From assembly GCF_032362555.1 (NCBI RefSeq), contig NC_083507.1, positions 3,661,001 through 3,725,000 on the forward strand: a stretch of 64,000 nt of DNA, written 5' to 3'. Position numbers and translations under genes: made by a program. Positions 41,101-49,785 of this stretch are shown one piece after another. The notes beneath the pieces were generated by a model. It worked only from the letters and a program-made list of their open reading frames with translations, had not been told where the DNA came from and ran no database searches. The stretch's first letter is position 1, and each line of letters opens with the position of its first letter. This DNA is from Amyelois transitella (taxonomy: Eukaryota; Arthropoda; Insecta; Lepidoptera; Pyralidae).

Positions 41101-44100
41101 CGACCACACTCCGCCGCAAGATGAACAGCAGAGGAAGTGACGGCCATTGTAGTGGCAAGCCACTTGGATTATCGTCTTGTTTTCTAATCCTAAAAGTTTT
41201 TAAGTTTTTCAGGTCATCGGTTTTTGTCATGTGATAATTATTTTATTATTTTACACTTAAAAACTTACTTAGTGGGAAAGAAAAGATATTACATAGATAG
41301 ACCACCTATCAGACCCTGTTAATTGAGAAATAGAAATGTAGTAAAATGTAGTCTTTTTAATGGTGACCCATTATTAATGGTTGCCTATAAAAATTTGCTA
41401 AACAGAAACATTCAAAAGATGTATTGATAATAAGTCTGGACTGGGCGTTATTTAACAGTTATTCAGAATTTTGATGCTCCTACAAACGAAATACTACTAT
41501 GAAATAATACTACCTAAATCAGAAAGCTTAAAACTATGTATATTGCAAAGCTACTGAAATATTTTATTTAAAAATGAACAAATACACCATTTTACCTGGT
41601 GCGAGATCTGGTGACATAGTATCGTAAGGCATAGTGTACACAGCACCGTCGTGAGTCAGCAACAACGCTAGTTTTTCAGCACACGCAATCTGCTGGATTC
41701 TCAGAGTTCCCAAACTAATATTACCAGAGCCTACGGAGACCACTTCTTGTGCTGATTCAGTACACTATGGAATAAGAAAAATATTGACATTTAACACTGG
41801 TTACTGACAAAAGGAGAAAAAATGCAAACATATTCATTGATTTTTAATATTGTTGTAATTTCATAAAATGGTTTTTTTTTTAGTGGAATTGGAAACATAC
41901 AGTGACAAATCCCTTCAAAGGTGGTAACAATGGGGCACCCAGTCTATCTAGGTGGCACAGCAAAGCAATACCAGCTTTTCTCACTTCCATCAATCCATCG
42001 CCACTTGGTAAATTTAGATCCCTGAAAACCACAGATAAGTTTAGAAACATAGAAATGCAAAAGTCTCCTATACCCTTATAAAACAAAAGAATGTCTACTT
42101 ACTTAAGATAAGTTTCTGTAGGATTGACTTCAGTCGTTGGTTCATTGTTCACAATAGGACTTGGAGCTGACACTTTAGCCATGCGTCTTAGAAAAGGTCC
42201 TAGTGGTGCAGTACATTCTTCAAGAGTTATTCTAAAACAATATAATTATTTCTTTATAATTTTTTTTGTAATGTTTTCTTTTAACCGAAAGAACCTCACT
42301 TTAGTTAAATGAATCTGTTTATCTACTAGATGTTATATATCACATTGTACTTTAACCCATGGCGCGTCCCAATCCCGCACTCAGGAACTAGAACTTAGTT
42401 CCTGAGTCAGGAATTGGGATGCGCCGCGGGTTAAGGAATTCAACTGAATAAATAGAATTTCTGAGTACCTGTTATCCGGCTGTCTTTTCTGTTTAGGTGG
42501 GAGGGTAACTAATACATCTGCAGCCTTTAACAAGGCGGGTAATTCGGCACGACGAGCACACAGTTCCACCCAGACGCACAGTGACGTCCTCCAATCACCC
42601 AAAGGAACATTACACCCCACTTCCCTGGAATCAATCCATGAAGGCAAGTTTAGTTACACTCAATTAATGATGCGGGGAAGAACACCAAGTAAGAGTTTAA
42701 ACATAATTTAAGTTAAAAAGAATGTGATAAAAGGGGTCAAATATTTTTTGGACAATGGACAATGCCCTCTCTTAAGAGAGGATATATTTTTTAGAAAGTA
42801 GATAAGGTGAAAGTTATTAACATACATATACAATTACATATGAAACGATAAAAAAAATTAAGCTCACCCAGCCACAACCTGATGTAGGAATTTAGCAGCA
42901 CTATCCACAACTTCTGCCCATATTTTCTGTGAGCGTGGCGCTTGCTGCGCAGTGCCGGCCCCGGCGAACAACGCCGCGTCGGGCAACGCTCGCACCGCGT
43001 CCAAAGCATCGCGAAGTAGCGCAGAGCACACATCCGCATCTTCGCCGCAACGCCACGCTCTGCGCACTAGAGATAACGCTAGGCGAAGAGCTGCTCTTGC
43101 ACCAACGCGAGCAAGCCCAAATGCACTGTAACAAATTAATTTACATAAATCGCTTATGGTTTCTGGTAGAACAGTATACTGTTACAAGGTCCTATAGGAC
43201 TAATACATGTCTTCTAAAGTGCTGTGAGGTTATTGTAGATGTTTTATAAGCAGGAATACAAATATTGTATAAACAAGGCGCAAGGAAAAAATACATACTT
43301 CTCTGAGTCATCAGCTTGCTCCTCCACATCATCTTGGATATCAGATATCTCGACTGATTTGTTCAGACTATTCACTACATTGCTTAAGGCTCTATTGCTA
43401 ACGCCGTGAGGAGGCTTTTTGTCTAATTTGATCTTTTTGACCTCCTTATGGGTATTTTGATCTCTGCAACAAAAATAAATTCATTTTTTTGATAAATTGT
43501 ATGTACCTATTAAACATATTTAAAAAAATAAAGAAGTTAAAACTGTATTATATCAGTCAAAGTTATTAATAACTAATTTACTATATGTATGGATACATAT
43601 ATTTTTATCTCAACTAGCATGCTATTTTATTTCTATGTAAATATGAGATTTCAAACAAACTATTGTTATCGATTCAACATTTTTTTTTTTAACTATTAAT
43701 GAAACTTTAGTTTATTATACAAAGGACTATAACTAAAATTATTTAAGGGCTTTTACTCAGAAGAAAATAAAAGAAAACCATGATACCTAATAACAGCTAC
43801 AAGATGTCTATAGCACAGCACTATCAAGCGACGGATTTGAGAAATTAATGGACAACTGACTGCTGTGTTGATGGCTCTAACTCGTTGCTCCCATATCAAA
43901 GATTCCATGAGATTTTGTAGACAATCTGGACCTGCAGTAAGTATAAATGTGTTTAAAAACACACATGGAGTTCCAAGCAAAAGTATACAACGGAGCAGAT
44001 TATAGTTTTCAACACATTTAGGATTTTTTTAAGAATTTGGAAAAATAATTTGTATTTCAACAGAGGGTTATATTTTCACATGTCTTTTAATCATGTACAC

Positions 44101-44979
44101 AACATAACAATGTAGCAATTATCTTTTTCTTGCAATAAATTTGACAACAATCATATTTTTTATTCCACTTGATCAACCAACTTTATAACCACCCAATTGG
44201 TGCCACCATGCCACCACCACAATGCTTTGTACACCATATAATAAAATAATATTTATTTCATAATTAAGTTAATAGGTACAATGTTTATTAATAGAAAATT
44301 GTCAAAAATAAAAAATAATAAAAAAGTAGAACTTTTTTCAAGTTCTTCCCTCTACACTTATATATTTACATTATTTAAATTACCTGGATCTTGTTTCCAC
44401 TTAAGGTCATCTATTACTTGAATGGATGGTGGTGGGGCATTGAGTTTTGAGTGAATTTTATGCCGGAGCTCCTCCTCTGTTGAGAGAAGCGAGCAAGGGG
44501 AACAGGCACATCCAGAGTGTGGTCCACATAGCCCATCACAACAGGTGCATGCCAAAATCTTTAATAATAATATAAAAATTATTATTTATATTTACTGCAG
44601 ATATTAAATAAATTGAAAACAAATATGCTGCTTTAAATTATATGAATATTGGAGTGACAATAAAAAAGAATTTAGAAAAGGACATAGACCCCATCTGATC
44701 TAGTATTGAAGGGGAATAAGGTGCATTATGTAAATAGCTCACCCTAAGTCCACAGTAATATTTTCCACTGTCCCCAAGTTTTGCTGTAACTCCGGCCGAG
44801 TTTACAAGACCATTTCCGGCGTCAAAATATATTTCTCTGTCCTGTATTAGGCCATTAAATAAAGAACATAAAGAATCAGGATTATGTAGAGCATCCTGTA
44901 AGTCAGGATTTAACCATTTAGCATCCAAATGAAGTTGAGGACGAAATATGAAATCTTCGTGTTCGTCAGGGCCAGACAT
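5116..44979 (-). CDS. HERC2: HERC2 giant E3 ubiquitin ligase (whole gene, at least 60 exon blocks)
   Basis: This gene fills about 40 kb on the minus strand. Exon by exon the translations follow the order of human HERC2: conserved N-terminal block ([20 protein letters not shown]), RCC1-like domain 1, helical repeats, cytochrome-b5-like domain, MIB/HERC2 domain, UBA, CPH, DOC, RCC1-like domains 2 and 3, and HECT. HERC2 is a ubiquitin ligase of over 4,800 residues acting in DNA-damage signalling, centrosome function and protein turnover. Start: ATG at 44979-44977 (MSGPDEHED); no closer upstream Met is in frame. Stop: TAA at 5118-5116. The C terminus stops soon after the catalytic lobe and lacks most of the acidic human tail. 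All junctions checked in the HECT part are GT-AG and keep phase. Oddities are listed separately: a repeated exon end, a decayed exon copy, no visible ZZ finger, and many intronic transposons. Identity is certain; exact edges of several middle exons are approximate. Confidence 0.95.
8251..8900 (-). repeat. 142-bp tandem array of a HERC2 exon end with its splice donor
   Basis: Units begin at 8251, 8366, 8508, 8650 and 8792. The spacing is exactly 142 bp for the last three intervals; the lowest unit is 115 bp, diverged and missing about 27 bp. Each unit holds about 97 bp of coding sequence ([10 protein letters not shown] through [10 protein letters not shown]), the donor GTGAGT, and about 45 bp of intron ending CTGTAG/GG, which mimics an acceptor. 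Only the copy joined to the upstream exon (8796-9006) continues into conserved HERC2 sequence and splices in phase to 8120. The 112-bp pseudo-exons (for example 8370-8481) would shift the frame, and the 30-bp gaps are too short for normal introns. Confidence 0.9.
8796..9242 (-). other. HERC2: HERC2 linker exons before HECT
   Basis: Exons 8796-9006 and 9120-9242 encode the stretch between RCC1-like domain 3 and HECT. They contain the conserved KEAAFRK, then [15 protein letters not shown], an Arg/Ala/Gly-rich insert ([15 protein letters not shown]) and [10 protein letters not shown]. The insert is very GC-rich. The donor of the first of these exons is the one copied in the neighbouring tandem array. 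Confidence 0.85.
10239..10370. mobile_element. MITE-like copy in a HERC2 intron (relative of 26017-26161)
   Basis: This intronic stretch shares with 26017-26161 the order CAGCCCC, GGCACGCGCGACGCC, TTTCGCTTTTT, ATCATGAC. Its far end (ACGGCACTAAAACGGGGG) is a weak inverted match to its start. It looks like an eroded copy of a short non-autonomous DNA element. Confidence 0.5.
12425..12580 (-). pseudogene. Decayed duplicate of a HERC2 RLD3 exon
   Basis: The minus strand here resembles the exon at about 12643-12852. Shared blocks encode [11 protein letters not shown] and LAAL, and the copy keeps a good GT donor at its 3' end (before 12425). It has a one-base gain near the Gly-rich start and several losses after LAAL, so no reading frame gives a blade. 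It is an old exon duplication that is now a pseudo-exon in the intron that follows the true exon. Confidence 0.8.
13113..18260 (-). other. HERC2: HERC2 region between RLD2 and RLD3
   Basis: Exons in this block match the human inter-propeller region. Recognisable pieces in protein order are: the 18145-18260 exon ([17 protein letters not shown]), an Ala/acid-rich exon at 17650-17810, a Ser-rich exon near 16303-16421, [20 protein letters not shown] (about 15914-16052), [13 protein letters not shown] with [13 protein letters not shown] (15353-15510), [20 protein letters not shown] with [12 protein letters not shown] (14880-15047), [23 protein letters not shown] (14466-14570), and [14 protein letters not shown] (13113-13402). 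The GWGWKF block resembles a carbohydrate-module-like fold seen in HERC2 relatives; its role is not known to me. Confidence 0.85.
16440..17345 (+). mobile_element. 5'-truncated non-LTR retrotransposon (reverse transcriptase C-terminal part)
   Basis: An open frame ending at 17326 encodes the last 290 or so residues of a non-LTR reverse transcriptase. It starts within the palm domain at the YADD catalytic box ([13 protein letters not shown]), then [39 protein letters not shown] and a C-terminal RWFGHVERM motif typical of lepidopteran endonuclease/reverse-transcriptase elements. It is antisense to HERC2 and inserted in an intron. Everything before YADD is missing, as expected from incomplete reverse transcription. 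The frame is intact, so insertion is fairly recent; the relative at 1555-2235 is older. Clade is not certain. Confidence 0.88.
18670..21909 (-). other. HERC2: HERC2 RCC1-like domain 2 (RLD2)
   Basis: Exons from about 21909 down to 18670 encode a complete second propeller: [21 protein letters not shown] (21744-21909), [13 protein letters not shown] (21350-21515), [18 protein letters not shown] and [19 protein letters not shown] (20757-20993), [12 protein letters not shown] with GDGDFGKLG (20361-20482), GRGGSDGC (19729-19855), [20 protein letters not shown] (19295-19453) and [16 protein letters not shown] (18674-18905). The match to human RLD2 is close throughout. Each blade is in its own exon or shares one with a neighbour, and the introns hold small repeats. 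Confidence 0.93.
19925..20180. repeat. Intronic repeat fragment
   Basis: Part of this intron (20125-20175, with a CGACATCCGTGGGAAAG-like stretch) resembles the segment at 62520-62560 of the lepidopteran repeat at 62330-62600. The rest is unique to my eye. It is a short, old remnant. Confidence 0.35.
22314..23470 (-). other. HERC2: HERC2 DOC domain (no ZZ finger seen before it)
   Basis: Exons near 23330-23470, 22880-23112 and 22314-22440 encode a DOC/APC10-like beta-sandwich. Landmarks are [40 protein letters not shown] and [21 protein letters not shown]. In human HERC2 a ZZ zinc finger lies between the CPH region and DOC. Here the exon ending in MELVTDQ (about 23810-23896) is followed directly by the exon starting [12 protein letters not shown], with no Cys pairs in either or in the intron between. 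The middle exon is unusually rich in Ala and Gly codons and in GC. Confidence 0.88.
22540..22745. repeat. Interspersed repeat copy in a HERC2 intron
   Basis: This segment holds ACATCCTCA, CCATGGATCC, GATCATGGTTACA and a spaced AGTGACTC block also present, in various orders and strands, at 7545-7720, 28790-28990 and 56620-56780. The family is a short lepidopteran interspersed repeat; I cannot name its class. Confidence 0.45.
24035..24760 (-). other. HERC2: HERC2 CPH domain and preceding acidic linker
   Basis: The exon at about 24524-24758 ends with [25 protein letters not shown], matching the human stretch before CPH. The next exons (24336-24396 and 24071-24242) encode [12 protein letters not shown] and a CPH domain with [25 protein letters not shown] domains of this type (also in CUL7 and PARC) bind p53 tetramerisation domains; that is family knowledge, not shown here. 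Confidence 0.88.
25020..25122 (-). other. HERC2: HERC2 UBA-like helical motif
   Basis: The exon encodes [18 protein letters not shown], the MGF-containing loop and first two helices of a UBA-like motif, at the same place as VQLMEMGFSRRNI in human HERC2. UBA motifs commonly bind ubiquitin. Flanking exons at 25204-25308 and 25418-25580 carry the conserved linker. Confidence 0.8.
26017..26161. mobile_element. Short terminal-inverted-repeat MITE in a HERC2 intron
   Basis: The left end (CAGCCCCCGTAGCAT, then GCGCGACGCC) is the inverted match of the right end (GGCGTCG... ATGCTACAGGGGTTG on the reverse strand) with a few mismatches. The 145-bp length, lack of coding and a second eroded copy at 10239-10370 indicate a MITE. 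Just to the right, 26165-26280 contains two further imperfect hairpins (around ACCATAGT/ACTATGGT and TCTTCTGTCAG/CTGTCAGAAGA). Confidence 0.6.
27409..28371 (+). mobile_element. 963-bp DNA transposon with 31-bp perfect terminal inverted repeats
   Basis: The ends are perfect inverted copies for 31 bp (starting GGGAGCGTTCAAGTATTACG) and are flanked by TAA at 27406-27408 and 28372-28374, a 3-bp target duplication compatible with the PIF/Harbinger group. Long G-runs lie just inside both ends. It contains a 5' duplicated block (27558-27604 and 27635-27690, both with ACGGGGAATCCCT) and an open frame at 27796-28128 that begins [12 protein letters not shown]. It sits in a HERC2 intron, opposite in direction to HERC2. 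Class assignment is tentative because no transposase is present. Confidence 0.85.
27796..28128 (+). CDS. Short coding exon carried by the 963-bp transposon
   Basis: An ATG-started frame encodes a Lys-rich helical stretch (for example [19 protein letters not shown]) that resembles the N-terminal part of uncharacterised transposon-encoded proteins. After the codons for LTYFTQ a good splice donor (CAG/GTAAGT at 28024-28029) appears, so the natural exon probably ends at 28026 and the rest of the gene has been lost by internal deletion. No catalytic residues are visible and I do not recognise the family. Confidence 0.4.
   Translation: MSSKEGELYHQLFLAYKGSNAALPAQLCQKNANAIWKTAKEKLKNKEKFIEHINDVIRELKVKATKEKAKMLTYFTQVSLLLKCNNDISIIYNTGRYTYIDFRMLLRPLK
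28790..28995. repeat. Interspersed repeat copy in a HERC2 intron
   Basis: Contains GGGTTACATTTCCCTGCAAAAGG, AAAAACGTGACTCACCTAATCCA-like blocks also seen at 56622-56760. It is a short non-coding member of the same lepidopteran family as 22540-22745. Confidence 0.5.
30570..31135 (-). other. HERC2: HERC2 MIB/HERC2 domain
   Basis: Two exons (about 30995-31135 and 30570-30753) encode [26 protein letters not shown]-type sequence followed by [18 protein letters not shown] and [19 protein letters not shown]. This is the beta-barrel domain shared by Mind-bomb and HERC2. The match to human HERC2 is almost continuous, with a shared splice point after WGDQ. Confidence 0.93.
31631..34602 (-). other. HERC2: HERC2 middle region with a long acidic/basic linker exon
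   Basis: The exon at 32408-32995 encodes nearly 200 residues of Lys, Asp, Glu, Ser and Asn with no fold signature, at the position of the shorter charged linker in human HERC2 (RRKKR... DDEEK). It is flanked by conserved exons: 33898-34060 ([15 protein letters not shown]), 33480-33588, 33150-33330, 32070-32197 ([12 protein letters not shown]) and 31631-31998 ([15 protein letters not shown]). Exon 34390-34600 is Pro/Ala/Ser-rich. The linker is likely disordered. Confidence 0.8.
33684..33748. repeat. Perfect 30-bp hairpin in a HERC2 intron
   Basis: Positions 33684-33713 and 33719-33748 are perfect inverted copies separated by a 5-base loop (GTATA). No terminal features or target duplication of a transposon are obvious. 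It lies between the exons near 33590 and 33898. Confidence 0.9.
35014..35251 (-). other. HERC2: HERC2 cytochrome-b5-like domain
   Basis: One exon encodes [26 protein letters not shown]-type sequence, aligning with the human cytochrome-b5-like domain (ENHNKDGGFWTVIDGKVYDI). The haem-binding HPGG loop of true cytochrome b5 is absent, as in other HERC2 proteins, so haem binding is not expected. Here the domain has extra Cys and Thr/Ala-rich loops compared with human. Confidence 0.88.
36860..36960 (-). repeat. Lepidopteran retroelement tail with inverted arms
   Basis: On the minus strand this reads into a GTGCAATAAAGAAT tail seen in lepidopteran retroelements. Within it, ACAGAGATGGTACAAA and its inverted copy flank a CGGAC/GTCCG stem (36892-36942). 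Confidence 0.5.
37118..37317 (+). repeat. RTE-like non-LTR 3' fragment
   Basis: Starts CTAGCTTTTGCCCGCAACTT and ends with the widespread insect tail TTCATCAAAATCTGTTCAG... TTTATAATATAAGTAGGAT. It lies between two HERC2 exons, ending one base before the 37318 exon boundary zone. Confidence 0.65.
38470..38590 (+). repeat. Retroelement 3' tail in a HERC2 intron
   Basis: Contains AGCTTTTAGTGATAAGGTCGCC, TTTTGTTGCAATG and the end GTGCAATAAAGAGTTATTGTATTG, a common lepidopteran non-LTR tail, immediately before the exon at 38602. The + orientation is opposite to HERC2. Confidence 0.6.
39750..41765 (-). other. HERC2: HERC2 RCC1-like domain 1 (RLD1), divergent
   Basis: Exons at about 41598-41765, 40979-41190, 40755-40900, 40378-40540, 39989-40086 and 39750-39906 encode the first propeller. 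Clear blades are [32 protein letters not shown] and [16 protein letters not shown]. The blade at 40378-40540 ([26 protein letters not shown]) is far from the human consensus GDGDYGKLG with GSGDAQTL, and the last blade ([11 protein letters not shown]) has lost most Gly residues. RLD1 is thus much less conserved than RLD2 and RLD3 in this species. Confidence 0.88.
42354..42437. repeat. Near-perfect palindrome in a HERC2 intron
   Basis: The left half (TTAACCCATGGCGCGTCCCAA, then the CTCAGGAACTA block) pairs with the right half (TAGTTCCTGAG ... TTGGGATGCGCCGCGGGTTAA). It is about 84 bp in total with only a few mismatches, a fold-back element of the MITE type. Confidence 0.8.
44384..44979 (-). other. 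HERC2: HERC2 N-terminal exons with a Cys-rich patch
   Basis: Exon 1 (44743-44979) encodes [10 protein letters not shown], then [14 protein letters not shown], which matches LDSKWLKTDIQLAF at the human N terminus, and ends YYCGLR. Exon 2 (44384-44558) continues [25 protein letters not shown]. The cysteines form C-x-C-C-x3-C-x5-C-x-C-x2-C, which could bind zinc. Human HERC2 has a charged linker instead at this place. The zinc idea is inference; the exons and frame are seen. Confidence 0.85.
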
Positions 44980-46441
44980 TTTCGCAACCGGCGTTTGCAA
45001 CACACATATCAGATCATTTTCACAGAAATATTTAAAAGATTTTAGCAGAGGTTCAATAAGAAATCTTGTTGTTTTTCATTCTGTAAGTATGAGAATTAAA
45101 TATTTATTATTTGTACGAAAATCAATCAATCAATGAAAATGAAATAGATGGAAACCCGAAAACTGAACTGTCAAAACTAACACAGACGTTCCATTCTTTA
45201 TGATTTTTTTTTTTAATTTTTGCACATTCTGCGTGCGAGAAGCGGAACGTTTTTTTGCCTTGCCTCATAAAAATATAAATAACTATGTGCAGCGTGCCGA
45301 AGTCAAGGTTCGCCAGTCGTTTTTTTTTTTTACCCAAAACTATAATATAATTATGTCCCAAAATTTGCCATTGTAATAAACTCAGGCCTATTTAAAATAG
45401 TAAAGTTTTTACGCGCGTTATCGTTCAACGAAAGTCACTTGGCTAGCCGAGCTGTGATAAGACTGGCACTGGCACGCTCCAACTCCAACCCCATAGCAGG
45501 AGGCTTACCACAACCTTTTATAGAACCGTTCAAATATTAAGGCAGTTTATTAGCAGGCCTGCTCAAAACTCCTACCATGACGTCTTATAAGGTGAACGGT
45601 TTAAGCTGAATGATGAACGGTTATTTTGTCTATGGCTCAATGTGGGGATGTCAATAAAGAAACGTTCAAACCTCTAATAAAAATAATAATACCATAATAA
45701 TACAATAATAATATAATTAAAGATAACAAATACTTATAAATTTAATTAAATATGAAGTTAACCTAAATTTTTCTGAATTGCAATGCATTGTTGCACGCTA
45801 TAAAATACTTTAATTTGTATAAATTAAATAAATGTTAGTTTAAATTGGTTTTGAACGAATCGGCCTGTCACATAAATTTAAAGTAGGTAGGTACCTGCTA
45901 GAATAAGTACTTGAGTGATACTTGAAAGTTTTCGATAACTTTAAATTCGTCCCTAAGTCATAAATAATGTTTTTAATGTGTAGAGCCGTTCTGCAACCAC
46001 TTGAAATATCCTTTTTTTACTTGTCACGGCTTTTTAAGTCGACGCGCCTTACCTCACAACAGTTTTAGAAGTTTGCCGGATCGCAGTGATTTTTAATATT
46101 CTTAACTTTTGAGGCTATTATTTATTTTACAAGAAAACTATATAATGTCGTAAGTAGAAAGTGTTTACTTATAATACCAAGGTATGTAAACATTGATTCC
46201 TTTATTTCTTAGAGTCATCTTCATCCTACTCCCAGCTTCACCTGCTTAAATCAATAATCTTTATTTTCACTTTTGCAGTAAGTTTCGGAAATCCTTATTT
46301 AGTGAAACCTGCAGATTTAAAATCTCTAGCCCTACCAGTTTACCTGGTGTGTTGACCTACAGGCACTCAATCCATGAGTTTTCTCTTTTAATTACATTGT
46401 CTCAGTTTTAAACTATACCTAAATGTTCTTTAACTGTTTTA

Positions 46442-47534
46442 GTACTGGGTGGACCTGAAGGCCAAAATAAAACGTAAAAATAAAACAATTCGAGAGAGCA
46501 TCAGCAGGACAGGAGGGGGCCCGCCAAGTGGGGAAGAGCTAACAGAAATTGACATAAAATTTTTAAGTATCCTTGGTGAGGAATATGGCATGGGTTTACC
46601 AGCGGTGCAGGTGAACCCATTGCAGGTAAGATCCCTTAAATACATTAAAGCCTACAAATTATAATTAATACAAAAAATATATGTTATGTTATATATGTAC
46701 TAATGAAACCATTTATTTTTAGGATGTTATGAGACCTGAAGCTGGCCCCTCTGGCATTCGAGGTATTGAAGTCGAATCCATTACAGAAGAATGGTTAGAA
46801 GTTCCTTCTAGTGTATGTATTCAATTTCATTATTACTAGATTGAGATAAAACATTAATATTTATTGACTAAGGCATCGTGATCTCAAAATGTGTTGTCAT
46901 AGGCGCCTAGTACATAAAACTAAGTGAATAGACTATATCATAGTAGCCTAGTGATGATGAATTATATACCATACTGATTGTATTTTGTATAATAAATTTA
47001 ACAATTTGATTACATTACAAAGCCATACAGCTGAGCATGGCTTAGCCCTTTTGAGACTGTTGGCTCTGTCTACTCCTATGGTCATAGAATGTGATTAGAT
47101 AAATGAATAATTCAATGCTTTAAGTCTTCTTGAGACTGTAAGCTCTGTCTACTCCTATGGTATAAGAATGTGATTGTATGAATGAATATTTCAATTGTTA
47201 TTTTCAGGTATCTCAAACTGTTAGTTCTATCGAGGCAGATTCTCTACCTGCAGATGTAGAAATTACTACTGCATCATCAGATCCTTCACAAAGCCACGCA
47301 GCAGCTGTCTCTGATGAGGCTGTCGGCGTCGAAGTACCTAGTGTGGTACAGGCTGAAGCCCCGCCACAACTTAGGCGACGGTGCGGACGTGCTCATTTAA
47401 CAGCTGCAGAAGCAAGGGTGCAAATAGTTGAAGCTGCACGACAGAGGGCTGCTACTGAAGCTGCAAATAGTTTAATACTTCAAGAAGCTATTTGTCTCTT
47501 CCGTGAATTAGTGGCTATAATTAGAAGAAGGTGA
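46442..47534 (+). pseudogene. Harbinger Myb/SANT-like accessory gene, 5' truncated
   Basis: Three exon-like blocks (46442-46625, 46723-46813, 47208-47534) join with GT-AG sites. The first encodes YWVDLKAKIKRKNKTIRESI and TGGGPPSGEELTEIDIKFL, the second half of the Myb/SANT-like DNA-binding domain found next to HARBI1 in insect Harbinger elements. The last ends with an Arg/Ala-rich helix and FRELVAIIRRR. The exon for the first helices of the domain is not found upstream, so the gene is incomplete. The intact product would help the transposase reach DNA and the nucleus. Confidence 0.75.
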
Positions 47535-48131
47535 GCAATAATTAATTTATTCAATGTGCCAAATTCATCAAAATTGGTCCAGTAAACCATTTCAAAATGT
47601 CAATCATTTCTCTTAATAATATTAGTATAGCTAATCCATTAATAACTTGAAGTTTTCTTTGAGATATTCACTTTTCTGCAAATTTACAGAATGTTTTGTA
47701 TATATTTAAAATAAAAAAACGTTTTATTTAATTTTTATTATAATTATTAAGTTATTTTAAAATATGTCATTTTGGAATGAGCAAAATTACTACTTTTAAA
47801 AAAGAAAAAAGAAAGATGATTACTAAGCAAAATTAAATTTACAAATTAAATTATTCATGTAAAATTCTTTTACTTAACATAACATAACATTTACATTTAC
47901 TTATTATATATATATATATACATTTACTTATTGAATAAGTACTTTTATGCTTTTACATAAAAAATATTGGTATTCAATTTAATTTAATAACAAAAAAACT
48001 ATATTACTTTGATGAATATTAAATGAAAAAGATTATTGTTCATAAACTACCTGCATAGCTACTTATAACTTACTCTTAAAAACGAAATATTATTGAATAA
48101 AAATCTGCAATAAAATTCTATTTTTTGATTT

Positions 48132-49785
48132 TCAGGTACGGCGAAGAGCCCAGAGACGTGCCACAAGATCCCGCCGTGTAGATATACCACGTTGAAGCTC
48201 AATGTTGTGTTGCCCAGCTGGTTCATGAAGAGCTTCCACTGGTGGTTGTTGTGCAACTTCCCTTGCTTGCTCTTCTTCTGTCAACCTTACTTCAGGCAAG
48301 TTGTTTTCATTACAAATATTGTGCAATATTACACAAGCATTTGTAATGAAGCCAGCAACCTGTGGTTGATAATGCAACACCCTGTGGCACAAGAGACACC
48401 GGAAACGTGCTTTGAGAAGACCTATAGTTCTTTCTATCACATTCCTAGCCTTTACATGCTTTTGTGTATAATATGCTTCCGGTGTAGACACACCGGAAGC
48501 ACATATAACCAGACGGTTCTGCATCCAAAATAGGTGTCATCATCGTTCTTCGTTGTGAGTACCCAGAGTCACCTGGAAATAAACATTATAACTCTGTTAT
48601 TTTTTTATTTTATTTGAACATTCATATTTTATATAAATTTAATGATACATTTTTATTTTAAAATTGTATCCTACAAATATTTTTGACTTTTAAAATTTTA
48701 TTTCATGTTTTTAATTGGTCTAGTTTTAATTGAAAGTGTGTTAAAAATATATCTTTTCAACAATATTGTTCATATTATTTGCTATAATAAGTTCACCAAC
48801 AAAGGTTTTCTTACCTAAAAGCCATGTTTCTTCAGGCCCTAAATTTTCCAAATGGTAACGTACAGGATGGTAGCTCCATATAAATGAGTCATGAAATGAC
48901 CCTGGATGACTCGCATCAACACTTAGAATTTGTTGATCCGCATCACAAATCTGAAAAAAAAATAATAAGAAAAATTTGAAATTACTAAAGTGGTTCAATG
49001 GAAAAAAAAATTGTAAGACTGTTGGCTCTGAATACCCCGCAAGGGACATAGATGTGATCATGTTTGTATGTGTTATATATTATGCTATAAAACTATTAAA
49101 TAAAAGTTTATTTACCAACTGAACATTTAGAGAATGGAATTTCTTTCTACAGAAATATCTATCTTCATGCTCATTAGGCCTTACTATGCGAACATGGGTA
49201 CAATCAATACATCCAATCACACCAGGGATACCAAATTTATTGAAAAATCTGCAGGCAAAAAAGGCATATTGTTATCAAACTTAATTATTGATATAATATA
49301 AATAAAATTAGCTAAGTAAATATAAGCGTGCCTTAATCTTTTTAACTGACGACTTTCATAAGTCTGTGGGAATTTTATATATTTGTATAAGAGAGGATTA
49401 CTATTAAAATAATGTACTTTATGGAACTTGATTGACCTTTGCTTCTATGCTTAAATCAGTTGCTCTTTTAGAGCTTTTTGCCATTATTGGCTCCAGCTCT
49501 TCACAAAGTTTGTGCACCAAGTCTGCGGTTAACCTAGACAAGTAAGATACGAGTAATTATGTTATCATGTTGTTGAGAAGAGAGAGATAGATCTTTCTTT
49601 ATAATAGAGCATAAGGCGGTTGATATGTGAACATTTACATACCTGTACTCCTTGATGAAAGCATTTTCATCTAAGTCAAAAGGATCATTATTTTCTCTGT
49701 TCCTTAAACGTTTCTTTTTATTTGCCATTCTGGATTCGTTGAAATCACTTTCCAAAAACTCAAACAGTTCATACTCGTCACACAT
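48132..49785 (-). pseudogene. HARBI1-type transposase, frameshifted and internally deleted
   Basis: Exon blocks in coding order are 49640-49785 (MCDEYELFEFLESDF), 49437-49535 (LTADLVHKLCEEL), a short KFPQTYESRQLKR block near 49340-49370, 49126-49253 (GCIDCTHVRIVRPNEHE, first catalytic Asp), 48790-48950 (DASHPGSFHDSF, second Asp) and 48132-48573 (GDSGYSQRR, then ARNVIERTIGLLKARFRCL with the Glu). The helix-turn-helix exon after LSIEAK appears lost. Between TMMTPIL and TPEAYY an insertion of about 25 bp including an inverted GCTTCCGGTG/CACCGGAAGC pair shifts the frame. Confidence 0.8.
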
